From DATELY01 sp035276085 (GTDB taxonomy: Bacteria > Pseudomonadota > Gammaproteobacteria > Steroidobacterales > Steroidobacteraceae): a DNA stretch of 44,047 nucleotides. Below the pieces are notes generated by a model, which did no database searches, had not been told where the DNA came from, and saw only the letters and a list, made by a program, of their open reading frames with translations. This document shows positions 33,365 to 41,176 of this stretch, piece after piece. How positions within the stretch are numbered: the first letter of the stretch is position 1; the number at the start of each line of letters is the position of its first letter. The stretch covers positions 1-44,047 of the forward strand of contig DATELY010000163.1 in the NCBI GenBank assembly GCA_035276085.1, in the 5' to 3' direction. The translations under genes were made by a program, and so were the position numbers.

Positions 33365-34561
33365 ATGCTCAAGAAGATCGCCATGACAGAGGTCGAGACG
33401 GGCATGTTCATCCATGCCATCGAGGGCCGCTGGCTGGAGCATTCCTTGTGGAAGTCACGCTTCCTGGTGAAGGATCAGAAGATGCTCGACCATGTCCGGA
33501 CCTGTGGCGCGTCCGCATGCTGGATCGACGTCGCTCAGGGCAAGGACGTGAAGCGCGCTCAGACCGACGTCCAGGCGAACCAGCCCGCCGCGCCGGCCGC
33601 CAAGTCCCCAGCGCGCCGCGCGATGGCAGATGAGCTGGTGGTCGCCTCGAACATCCTCAAGCGTTCCAAGGCTACGGTTCTCTCGTTGTTTTCCGAAGCG
33701 CGCATGGGTAACGCGGTCAATGCGAGCGACTGTGCACCGCTCGTCGACGAAATCGTCGGGTCCGTGGACCGCAACGCGGATGCGCTCATCAGCCTCTGTC
33801 GGCTCAAGACCGCGGACGAGTACACGTACATTCACTCCGTGTCGGTCTGCACATTGATGATCTCGCTGGGCAAGCAGCTCGGCCTCGATGAAGACGAGCG
33901 CCGCGATGCCGGCATGGCCGGGCTGCTTCACGACCTCGGCAAGGCCGCCATGCCCCAGGAGATCATCAACAAGCCCGATAAGCTCACCGACGAAGAATTC
34001 ACGATCATCAAGTCGCATCCCGTGAAGGGCCACGAAATGCTGCTCGAGAGCGGCATCGACAATGAGCGTGTCCTCGATGTCTGCCGTCATCACCATGAAC
34101 GCATGGATGGCACCGGCTACCCGGACAAACTTCCGGCAGAGAAACTCACGCTGATCGCGCGCATGAGCGCCATCTGCGATGTCTACGACGCCATCACGTC
34201 GAACCGACCCTATAAGGCCGGCTGGGATCCCGCGGAATCCGTCGCGCGCATGGCTTCGTGGCAAGGCCACTTCGATTCGACGGTTCTGCAGACCTTCATC
34301 AAGACCATCGGCATCTATCCGGTAGGCTCGCTGGTACGCATGTCCTCGGGGAAGCTGGGCGTGGTCGTCGAGCAGAACCCCAAGAAACTGACGGCGCCCA
34401 AGGTGAAGTTGTTCTTCTCGACCAAGTCGGGCATGCCGATGCTGCCCAAGCTGGTCGATCTGATGGAATCCCACGTGACGGACAAGATCGTGGCGCGCGA
34501 GGCACCCGAAAACTGGAATTTCGGCTATCTCAACGACTTGTGGGCAACCCACATCAAGTAG
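33365..34561 (+). CDS. HD-GYP domain cyclic-di-GMP phosphodiesterase with DUF3391 N-terminus
   Basis: 398 aa. Residues 1-65 match the DUF3391-type N-terminal domain (MLKKIAMTEVETGMFIHAIE, WIDV) that often precedes HD-GYP. The HD-GYP domain has H157, the HD pair in LLHDLGKAAMP (H189, D190, K193) and HHERMDGTGYPDKLP (243-257). It is expected to hydrolyse c-di-GMP to pGpG or GMP and so favour motile over sessile life. It is cytosolic, with no receiver or membrane segment. The start is uncertain: in-frame ATGs also occur upstream to 33251, but similarity starts at 33365. Confidence 0.9.
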   Translation: MLKKIAMTEVETGMFIHAIEGRWLEHSLWKSRFLVKDQKMLDHVRTCGASACWIDVAQGKDVKRAQTDVQANQPAAPAAKSPARRAMADELVVASNILKRSKATVLSLFSEARMGNAVNASDCAPLVDEIVGSVDRNADALISLCRLKTADEYTYIHSVSVCTLMISLGKQLGLDEDERRDAGMAGLLHDLGKAAMPQEIINKPDKLTDEEFTIIKSHPVKGHEMLLESGIDNERVLDVCRHHHERMDGTGYPDKLPAEKLTLIARMSAICDVYDAITSNRPYKAGWDPAESVARMASWQGHFDSTVLQTFIKTIGIYPVGSLVRMSSGKLGVVVEQNPKKLTAPKVKLFFSTKSGMPMLPKLVDLMESHVTDKIVAREAPENWNFGYLNDLWATHIK

Positions 34562-34641
34562 GCACGCGGCTCACTGCTGGCATCCGTGCGTGCGCCTCGC
34601 CACGGCGCTTTTCAGAAACCAAACAACCTGTCGGACACCTG

Positions 34642-34662
34642 GGCGGAAAATTTCTTTCCGCC
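34642..34662 (+). terminator. Hairpin after the HD-GYP gene
   Basis: GGCGGAAA and TTTCCGCC form a perfect 8-bp stem around ATTTC, 80 bp after the stop. No strong T-tract follows, so it may be rho-assisted or an mRNA 3' structure. Confidence 0.4.
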
Positions 34663-34778
34663 GCTGTCGAATCCGCGCAACCTCGTTCGTCTTGAATGTA
34701 ACGGCGCGCACCCGTGCGCCTGCACGAACGACTTAGGACGCAAACGCGGAAAACCCGGCCATCCTCCAGGAGACAGCC

Positions 34779-35200
34779 ATGCCCCATCCCATTCCCTACC
34801 TCGGCTTCAACGGCAACTGCGCAGACGCAATGCGCTTCTACGAACGCGTACTCGATGGCAAGCTGGAAGTGCTGATGACCGGCGCCGAATCACCCATGGC
34901 TGCGCAGATGCCGAAGGAATTCGCCAACCGCATCATCCACGCACGGCTCGCGCTACCCGATGGCGGCGTGCTCTACGCTGGCGATGCACCGGCGCACATC
35001 CCTTACGAAGGCATCAAAGGCGTCCGATTACGCTCAACTACGACACGACCGCGCAAGCGCAAAAAATCTTCGATGCGCTCGCGGCGGGCGGCCGGGTGAC
35101 GATGCCGATGCAGCCGGCGTTCTGGGCGAAGACGTGGGGCATGCTGATCGACAAGTTCGGCACGCCTTGGATCATCAACGGCGAGCTGCAGCCGATCTAG
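34779..35200 (+). pseudogene. VOC/glyoxalase (PhnB-like) protein, interrupted by a frameshift
   Basis: AGGAG precedes the ATG. The first frame encodes MPHPIPYLGFNGNCADAMRF and continues to GIKGV near 35020, then runs into nonsense (RLRSTTTRP) and stops at 35099. The +2 frame from about 35020 gives the missing half: ITLNYDTTAQAQKIFDALAA, GGRVTMPMQPAFWAKTWGML, DKFGTPWIINGELQPI and a stop at 35200. Joined, they make a normal 140-aa PhnB-type VOC protein, so one base is missing around 35022-35026. It is either a real pseudogene or a sequence error; no homopolymer is present to explain an error. Confidence 0.88.
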
Positions 35201-35262
35201 AGAACAGATGACGCGTGCGGCGTGCTTCTGGCATGCCGCAGACGCGCTCGAAGAGCAGTTGA

Positions 35263-35460
35263 CGCAGTGAACCTCATGACAGCGATCGCCCTGAGAGCGA
35301 TTCGCCACACGATCAATATCCGCCGGTCGTTCCCGACCCGCCGTTCCGCAACGATGGGTTCGAGACGAACCCCCCTGTCTCGGTGCCGGAGCCAGGCTCG
35401 CTGGGCCTTCTGACTGTCGGATTGTTGGGCCTCTTGGCAAATCGGCGCCGCCGCCGATAA
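35263..35460 (+). pseudogene. PEP-CTERM sorting-signal fragment without a start codon
   Basis: The frame opens after TGA at 35260-35262 and ends TAA 35458-35460. Its end is a textbook PEP-CTERM signal: VPEPGSLGLLTVGLLGLLAN followed by five arginines (from 35383), preceded by a Pro/Asn-rich linker (PPVVPDPPFRNDGFETNPP). PEP-CTERM tails target exported proteins for EpsH/exosortase processing. No ATG or good GTG is in frame upstream; an ATG at 35276 is out of frame and would need a frameshift. It is probably the 3' end of a decayed gene. Confidence 0.7.
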
Positions 35461-35487
35461 GACCGCCGCCGAAGAATTGCATCGAAT

Positions 35488-35721
35488 GTGGGCAAGCAAC
35501 ACGGTGCACCCGGCACCGCGAGAGCGGTATCGGGTTCTCGTCGACGGATCATCGGTTTGAGTCATTGTTTGTGCGTGAGTGCCCACGCTCAGGAAGCTGC
35601 AAATCCAGGCTTGGAACGCGAAGGAGACGACTCATTCACCTCGGCGCTCGGCCTATTACTGAACCATTGTCATGAATGTCATGCGCGTCGCCCGATGTTT
35701 CATTCGATGTCGCAGCCGTAG
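35488..35721 (+). pseudogene. Short secreted frame with one CxxCH heme motif, doubtful
   Basis: The frame shows a possible signal region ending VSAHAQ, then EAANPGLEREGDDSFTSALG and LLLNHCHECHARRPMFHS before the stop. CHECH fits CxxCH, the c-type heme attachment motif. At 77 aa with no convincing start signal and no distal methionine domain, it is most likely a cytochrome c remnant or chance. I keep it only because it lies among other remnants. Confidence 0.25.
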
Positions 35722-35773
35722 AGTTCGTTCCCAGAAGCGTCGCCCCCCAATTCAGCGACGTAGGGAGTAACTC

Positions 35774-35869
35774 ATGAATACGTATAGCTTGATCAAGATT
35801 GCCGAGAGCACGGGCCACATCGCGCTCGCCGGTTTGTTTCTGTTGCTGGCAGTTTCGTTGGTGATTTGA
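35774..35869 (+). CDS. 31-aa single-span membrane microprotein
   Basis: ATG 35774 is preceded by TAGGGAGTAACTC, a good ribosome site at 7 nt. The short N-terminal part (MNTYSLIKIAESTGH) is polar-amphipathic and the rest (IALAGLFLLLAVSLVI) is one hydrophobic helix. This is the size and layout of bacterial small membrane proteins that modulate larger complexes. No partner is identifiable, and codon evidence is limited by length. Confidence 0.45.
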   Translation: MNTYSLIKIAESTGHIALAGLFLLLAVSLVI

Positions 35870-35952
35870 TGTCAGCACCGCATCGAGGGGTGCGGGTCCA
35901 GTCATCCAGGTCCCGCACCCGCGAGGTCCGCTAGTCTCAGCTCGCTCTTCCG

Positions 35953-36147
35953 TCAACGACCCTCCTCTGTCTCTCGGGCCAGCCGACGAACACCAGCGGC
36001 TTCCCAGCCCAGCACGTTCTCATCCTGCGCGGCTCGACGCTGCACCTCCGCGAGTCGCGGCGCCATGCGTCTGAGTACCTCCGCTTCCCAGCTCACCGCC
36101 ACGTCGCAAGATGGCTCCGCCCCGGCAGGGCTATCAACTGAAACCAC
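35953..36147 (-). CDS. 64-aa acidic helical protein, GTG start
   Basis: GTG at 36147 is preceded by CCAGGAGAG with the AGGAG core 6 nt away, an almost ideal ribosome site. The protein starts MVSVDSPAGAEPSCDVAVSW and continues with WEAEVLRRMAPRLAEVQRRA and a Trp-Glu segment. A WxxEVxxR helix recalls putative addiction-module components, but the likeness is weak and no toxin gene is adjacent. A perfect hairpin (GAGAGC-TTC-GCTCTC, 36160-36174) lies in the 5' leader, overlapping nothing but next to the ribosome site, and could affect translation. Confidence 0.5.
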   Translation of the reverse strand: MVSVDSPAGAEPSCDVAVSWEAEVLRRMAPRLAEVQRRAAQDENVLGWEAAGVRRLARETEEGR

Positions 36148-36577
36148 GGCACTCTCCTGGAGAGCTTCGCTCTCAGTGCATCAGTCACCGTTCAAAGGCA
36201 TCCAGGGCGTAAAGCAAAGCGGGTGCCAGTCCGGACGGCTAGTGCCTGGAAGGGCGCCATTCCCCCGATCACGGACCAAATGTGTGATCTCGTTCATGCC
36301 CGGCAAGTGGCCCAGGGGCGGGAAGCACTTCATGAACCGGACCGTTCGACGGCCACCGTAAGAAATTTCGACATCGCGCGCTCGTAGACGGCCGGCAGAA
36401 GAGTTGCGATTCAGCATGCCGATCAGCGACCGCTATCGACATACGTCCTCGAGCGCTTGAACGCCGTAGCCAACGTCGCCGGTGTGGGTAGATAAAGCGA
36501 TCAGCGCCGCGTCTGAGAAACGATTTCATGAGCCAATGTCCAGGCGCTTTCCAGCGCGGTTCAGGCGGGAGCTGCGA
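36148..36577. other. 430-bp stretch without a recognisable gene
   Basis: On the minus strand a frame ending near 36181 reads RFMKCFPPLGHLPGMNEITH and later RPDWHPLCFTPWMPLNGD. It has no ribosome site and no family I know. Several imperfect GC-rich pairings exist. It could be a mobile-element remnant or a structured RNA; nothing decisive is visible. Confidence 0.4.
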
Positions 36578-38869
36578 CTACATCCCGCCCTTCACCGGAC
36601 CGAATCCAGCCGGAGGCTTGCGGTGATGGGTCGCGCCTTCGTACGCGGAAGCCACTTTGATCAAGGTCGATTCCTGGCCGGGCTCGGCCCAGAACGCGAT
36701 GTTGTATGGCAGTCCCAAGCCACTCAGTTTCGTGGCCTCGCTGTTCCATTGGCCTTCGTACTTCGTGCCATCCTTGCTCAATGCAAACTTGGCATCGACC
36801 ACCGTGTCAGAGAAGCCGGCCGGCACGAACACTTCAGGCAGGCCGAGCCGCGCGCCGTAGCCGTAACCGAAGCGACTGCCGCTTTCCCCCATGCTGGCGC
36901 CACCTATTTTCTCCGGCAGTGTGGGGTTCACGGGGTTGACGAAGACATCGATGTTGTTCTGCCGCAGCACCTTCGTCATCACCATGCGCATGGTGTCGCG
37001 ACGCTTCATCGTGTACGTGATGGCGTTGGTGCGAATGTCCATTTCCTTGTTCTCCCAATTCTTCATCGCGACACGACGCACGTCGTTGTAGTACTTGGCG
37101 TTCGTGTTCAGCGTTTCCCAGTCGTACACCTTGCTGTCGCCACGCAAGGTCAGATACTTCGCGAAATCGTACGCAAACGTGTAGCCCGACACGGCGGATT
37201 CGTCTTCGGGCGGCTCGCCGAAGATGCGGTTGAAGTTCAGGCTCGCCGGCAATGGAGCCTTGTGAGTCGAGAGCGCCACGAGGTACTTGCGGCTCGTGAC
37301 GTCCCACCCCGGCACTGCAAACTCCGGCTTGCCATCTTTCTTCCAAGAGAAGATCTCCGGCATATGGAAGGGCACGACCTCAGCAATCGCGTCGTTGAAG
37401 GTGAATGCCATGTTGGGAATGCCGGGATCGTCCGGATAGCGTGAATCGACGGTTTCCACGATCTCGGCGCCCAGCGCCGCGAGGGCTTTGAGCTCCTTGT
37501 TGACGCCGTCACTCACCGCGGCCTTCGCCGGGCTGTCCTTCACGAACAACTCGCGCACGACGCCGATACGCATGCCGGCGAGCGGCTTGCTCTGTGAGGT
37601 ATCCGCGAGCGCCTGGACATATGGGGTCTTGGACTCGATCACCCGCGGCAGCGCTGTGTAGATATCGCCCGGATCAAAGTACGTGCCGGTCTTCTTGTCG
37701 CGGAAGGCATCGAGCACGGTGACCGCATCCTTCACACTGCGGCAGATGATGCCAGGGCGGTCTTGATAGGGATTGGCGCCGATCGTGCCTTCGAACGAGA
37801 TCATTCCCTTGGTCGGAACGACGAGCGCGGTGTTGTGATAGTTCGCGGGGCCACGGCATGAGCCGCCCGTCGTTTCGCAGATCGAGCACACGACCAGATT
37901 GGCTGCGACGGAAGCACCTGAGCCGCCGCTCGAACCGGCGGTCACGCGCTCCGTATCGTAGGGATTGCAAGTCATGCCACCCCACGATTCGCGCGAGCCG
38001 CCGGCGCCGATGTACGGACGCTCGACTGCGGCATCGCCACCTGGATCGCCGCTGCCGCCGTTGTACTCCGAGTTGTGCGCGTGGGCATAAATGATCGCAC
38101 CGGCTGCGCGCAGACGACTGACCAGCGTCGAATCCTTTGGCGGGGCGTCCATCGCGTACTTCACGTCGCCACCGCCGGTGGAGCGGATATCCGCCGTGTC
38201 GTAAACAGCCTTGAAGGACATCGGCGCGCAATACAGCGGCATGTCCTTGGTGTCGAAGTCGCGGCCGTACTTCTTATCCAATGCCGCTGCGTACTCGACG
38301 ACGTCAGGTTGCTGTCGAAACTTCTCGCATTCCTGCGGCGCACCCTTGGGCAATGGCTTGCCCGGCGGCGCATCGAAGCTCCCTTTGCACGTCACGGAGC
38401 GTTCGCCGCGAATGTTCAATGACTCGAGTGCGTTGATCTGCCCGGCGTTCGGAATGCCGACCACCATGCCGTACTGCTGGTACACGCTGGGATCAGACAT
38501 CGTCGGCTCCATGCGACCGAAGTCCGGCGGTAACCCCTTGTAGCTCTCGAAATCGGGAATCAACTTGCTGATCGCCACCGTGTCGGTCGCGAACTTCAGC
38601 GGCGCCCCGGCGCGCGTGGCACCCGGGACGGCTTTGATCCTGGCACCGTCCGCCGTCACGAGCTTCGAGCACGTGCCGTTGTAAGCGCGGGCACGTGCGA
38701 TGTATCCCTCGACCACCTGTTTACAGGTCGTTGCTCCGGACCGAATCGCACTCTGGATGCTTTCGATGCTCGCCTCTTCCAATTGGAAAGGCTCCGCTGC
38801 CTGCAGCACGTGTGTCGTGAGCAAGGCAGCTGACAGCAGGATGGTTCGACTGATTGAGCGCACCGCCAT
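36578..38869 (-). CDS. Large secreted amidase (amidase-signature family)
   Basis: 763 aa from ATG 38869 with GGAGATTCC upstream; a longer frame to 39124 is rejected. Signal peptide to about residue 24 (LLTTHVLQAA). The Ser-cisSer-Lys triad is visible: K220 in PMSFKAVYDT, GSSGGSGASVAANL (312-325) with the cis-Ser, and nucleophile S337 in TTGGSCRGPA. The family hydrolyses amide bonds and usually has about 470-550 residues; this one has extra segments, including about 120 residues before the catalytic Lys and a long insert after 480. Multiple cysteines suit the periplasm. Substrate is unknown; a peptide or xenobiotic amide is possible. Confidence 0.88.
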   Translation of the reverse strand: MAVRSISRTILLSAALLTTHVLQAAEPFQLEEASIESIQSAIRSGATTCKQVVEGYIARARAYNGTCSKLVTADGARIKAVPGATRAGAPLKFATDTVAISKLIPDFESYKGLPPDFGRMEPTMSDPSVYQQYGMVVGIPNAGQINALESLNIRGERSVTCKGSFDAPPGKPLPKGAPQECEKFRQQPDVVEYAAALDKKYGRDFDTKDMPLYCAPMSFKAVYDTADIRSTGGGDVKYAMDAPPKDSTLVSRLRAAGAIIYAHAHNSEYNGGSGDPGGDAAVERPYIGAGGSRESWGGMTCNPYDTERVTAGSSGGSGASVAANLVVCSICETTGGSCRGPANYHNTALVVPTKGMISFEGTIGANPYQDRPGIICRSVKDAVTVLDAFRDKKTGTYFDPGDIYTALPRVIESKTPYVQALADTSQSKPLAGMRIGVVRELFVKDSPAKAAVSDGVNKELKALAALGAEIVETVDSRYPDDPGIPNMAFTFNDAIAEVVPFHMPEIFSWKKDGKPEFAVPGWDVTSRKYLVALSTHKAPLPASLNFNRIFGEPPEDESAVSGYTFAYDFAKYLTLRGDSKVYDWETLNTNAKYYNDVRRVAMKNWENKEMDIRTNAITYTMKRRDTMRMVMTKVLRQNNIDVFVNPVNPTLPEKIGGASMGESGSRFGYGYGARLGLPEVFVPAGFSDTVVDAKFALSKDGTKYEGQWNSEATKLSGLGLPYNIAFWAEPGQESTLIKVASAYEGATHHRKPPAGFGPVKGGM

Positions 38870-39105
38870 GGAATCTCCGCACGCTATGTTGCTTGTCGAG
38901 CACGGGACACAAGCGCAGGGGCCAACGTGTCCGCGATGAAACATTCCAACAAGGCAGACGTCGGCAAAGCGTGAGTCCCTACCGTCTTGCGTAAGCGCCT
39001 GGCTCGGCTCACCCGGCAACGGATGTATCCTGGTTCGGCACAGACCTTTGCCGAGTACAGCAGGGAGGGCTAGGCTGCACTCAGAGTGGTATTGAAGGGT
39101 ACGTC

Positions 39106-39633
39106 GTGAACGTTGCTCATCCACGGGCGCTTTTGTTCTTCTTCGGCACTGTCGTGCTGGTCAGCTCGACCTTCCTTGGTTGCGGCGATTCGAAGCAACC
39201 CACCGCTCAGCCGAGCACGATCAATATCGTTCCGCAGGGCGACCCGACTGAAATTGCATTGGCCTGCGGTCGCGCCAGCGTGCTGATGTACATCATGACA
39301 CTCGACGACTGGCCGCCTGACTTCCGCTACCTGGACCCGCGTTCGATGCCCGGCTTCGACCCAAGCAGAAGAGAGCACGATGCCAAGGCTGCAGAGTACT
39401 TGGGCGAGGCCATTGAAAAGCTCGGGGTGTGGGATTCGAGCATGGTGCACGATCCAGGATTGCTGGATCGAACGCTCAGAGAAAACGGCTGGACGATCAT
39501 CGAGCAAGGCAAGAAGATCGCTGCGAACGATCGTTCGTGGCGCAATCTCGAGGATCGGGTCGGGTGGTGCATAAATCACTACAACGTGGATGTACCTGCG
39601 CGGGATGACACGGCAGAGCCACGGCCGTCGTAA
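39106..39633 (+). CDS. Lipoprotein of unknown function
   Basis: 175 aa from GTG 39106, with AAGGG 7 nt upstream. The leader LLFFFGTVVLVSSTFLGCGD holds a lipobox (FLGC, cysteine at 26). The mature part is polar and mostly helical, with WPPDFRYLDPRSMPGFDPSR, EYLGEAIEKLGVWDSSMVHD and GWCINHYNVDV; two more cysteines could pair. No known domain is recognised. It is divergent from the amidase gene with 236 bp between starts. Confidence 0.7.
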   Translation: MNVAHPRALLFFFGTVVLVSSTFLGCGDSKQPTAQPSTINIVPQGDPTEIALACGRASVLMYIMTLDDWPPDFRYLDPRSMPGFDPSRREHDAKAAEYLGEAIEKLGVWDSSMVHDPGLLDRTLRENGWTIIEQGKKIAANDRSWRNLEDRVGWCINHYNVDVPARDDTAEPRPS

Positions 39634-39846
39634 GGAGGATCTGCTGGGTAGATCGCAACGCTCGAGTGCCGAGGCGCCGTTAGAAGCCGGAGAGAAAAGG
39701 GGCATTCTCATTCCCGTACCGGCAATGAGCCATGTACAACAGACCCAGTCCGACACTGTTTTCGCCTGGCAGTCATTCGTCGGATCGGCCAGTTGTGTGT
39801 CACAATTCCGGTCCGTCTTGAGCAGCACCAGATCAAAGGAGGGGCA

Positions 39847-40530
39847 ATGTCATCTACCAAGCTAGAAGCTCTGCTACAGACACCCGCCTATCCTTTCGTC
39901 GAAGCTGCACATTACCTCCAGATCCCGCTTACGACTCTGCGCGCATGGTGCCTGGGTCAGCCAGGGTTTCAGCCAGTCATTCGACTCGACGGAAAGCGTT
40001 CGGAGGGTCTGTCGTTCTTGAACATGATCGAGGCTCACGTCCTGTCAGCAATCCGTCGCGAGCATCAAATTCCGCTGCCCAAAGTGCGCGAGGCCGTTCG
40101 GTTCGTGAGCAAGCATTTGAAGATGGACCGGCCTCTTGCACAGGCTCAGTTCGCGACACATGGCGTGGAGCTCTTCGTCGAAGAACTAGACCGCATCGTG
40201 AACGTATCTCGCGAGGATCAAGTTGAAATGGCGGATTTGATCCGCGTCCACCTGCAAAGAATCGATCGCGATCCGCAGGGCCTTCCGATCAGGCTGTATC
40301 CGTTCACTCGCAAGCATGCGAACAAAGAAGCGATCAAGTCGGTCGTCATGGATCCACGAGTCTCGTTTGGCCGTCCGGTACTGATCGGCACGGCTGTTCC
40401 GACCACCGTTCTCGCGGATCGATTCAAGGCAGGCGACACGCTCACTGACCTGGCAAGGGATTATGGGTCGCAACCGCAAACCATCGAAGAAGCCATCCGC
40501 TGCGAGTTCGACCGCCGACAAGCTGCTTGA
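39847..40530 (+). CDS. Antitoxin with MerR-like HTH and C-terminal DUF433 domain
   Basis: 227 aa from ATG 39847 after AAAGGAGGGGCA, an ideal ribosome site. Residues about 14-90 form a MerR/HTH-like region (FVEAAHYLQIPLTTLRAWCL, MIEAHVLSAIRREHQIPLPK). Residues about 165-222 are DUF433-like (VSFGRPVLIGTAVPTTVLAD, TLTDLARDYGSQPQTIEEAI), a helix-turn-helix used by antitoxins of PIN-like toxins. It overlaps the toxin gene start by 68 bp, the usual antitoxin-first order with tight coupling. It should bind the toxin and repress the operon. The extra N-terminal HTH makes it larger than common DUF433 antitoxins (about 75-110 aa). Confidence 0.85.
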   Translation: MSSTKLEALLQTPAYPFVEAAHYLQIPLTTLRAWCLGQPGFQPVIRLDGKRSEGLSFLNMIEAHVLSAIRREHQIPLPKVREAVRFVSKHLKMDRPLAQAQFATHGVELFVEELDRIVNVSREDQVEMADLIRVHLQRIDRDPQGLPIRLYPFTRKHANKEAIKSVVMDPRVSFGRPVLIGTAVPTTVLADRFKAGDTLTDLARDYGSQPQTIEEAIRCEFDRRQAA

Positions 40531-40921
40531 GCAGACCGTCTTCTACTTAGACGAGTCGATCTACTCGCACATACTGGCAGCCACCATGACGGCTGCCGGC
40601 GCACAGGTTAAGACACCGGCGGACGTAGCAGGATTCGGAGCTGCAGACGAGCAGTGGCTCACGAAAATTGGCAAGACCGACTGGGTAGTGCTCATGCGAG
40701 ACCAACGAGTCCGCTATCGCCAACTTGAAAAGAGCGCGTTGACACAAGCCCGAGCAGGTGCATTTGTTTTCACGGGCGGACAGGCTACCGCCGCGGATAC
40801 CGCTGCAGTCGTCCGTCGACTGTTACGGAAGTTCGCGAGAATTAATCGCAGCGAGAGGAAACCATTCTTGTACAGCTTCGGATTGAGCGGATCGCTCAGC
40901 CGCGTGCGGTTGAAGATATAG
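40463..40921 (+). CDS. PIN-like domain toxin (VapC45/DUF5615-like)
   Basis: 152 aa. After a basic N-terminal tail, the PIN-like core begins FYLDESIYSHILAATMTAAG (D30-E31), then VKTPADVAGFGAADEQWLTK (D62) and WVVLMRDQRVRYRQLEKSAL (D80), the expected acidic positions of an Mg2+-dependent RNase. GAFVFTGGQATAADTAAVVR follows. The start lies within the antitoxin gene, so the pair is cotranslated. Predicted role: RNA-cleaving toxin of a type II toxin-antitoxin pair. The target RNA is unknown, and the final acidic residue is less clear than in classical VapC. Confidence 0.8.
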   Translation: MGRNRKPSKKPSAASSTADKLLEQTVFYLDESIYSHILAATMTAAGAQVKTPADVAGFGAADEQWLTKIGKTDWVVLMRDQRVRYRQLEKSALTQARAGAFVFTGGQATAADTAAVVRRLLRKFARINRSERKPFLYSFGLSGSLSRVRLKI

Positions 40922-41176
40922 ACGCGGCTTCTGCGCCGCTGGCGAATGAGACAACGTGGTACGCGTTGCGATCGCAGGATGCGTCTTCGCTGTCAGACGC
41001 CCCCATTGTCCCCAAGCAATCGGCGAGTATGATCGACAGCCGGGGACCGATGGTTTGTAGTGCTTCCGTATCGCACAACAGGTGCGGCGTGTTGTGCCTG
41101 CCGTAGAAGATCGCCATCGAACCTCAGCCGACAACGGTTCGACACGTGAACTCAGCGACGCTCAGGGAGTGGCATC

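Larger units (their letters stand above)
35201..35773. other. 573-bp stretch of gene remnants
   Basis: No intact gene is evident. It holds a PEP-CTERM tail without a start (35263-35460) and a short frame with a CxxCH motif (35488-35721). Both read as decayed or truncated secreted proteins. Base composition stays GC-rich. Confidence 0.5.

Noticed and set aside
33455..34552. 365-codon minus-strand frame opposite the HD-GYP gene
   Set aside because: Antisense shadow of a certain gene.
40922..41117. Minus-strand short frames between the toxin and DUF2235 genes
   Set aside because: No ribosome site or motif; overlapping frames in both directions indicate non-coding DNA.
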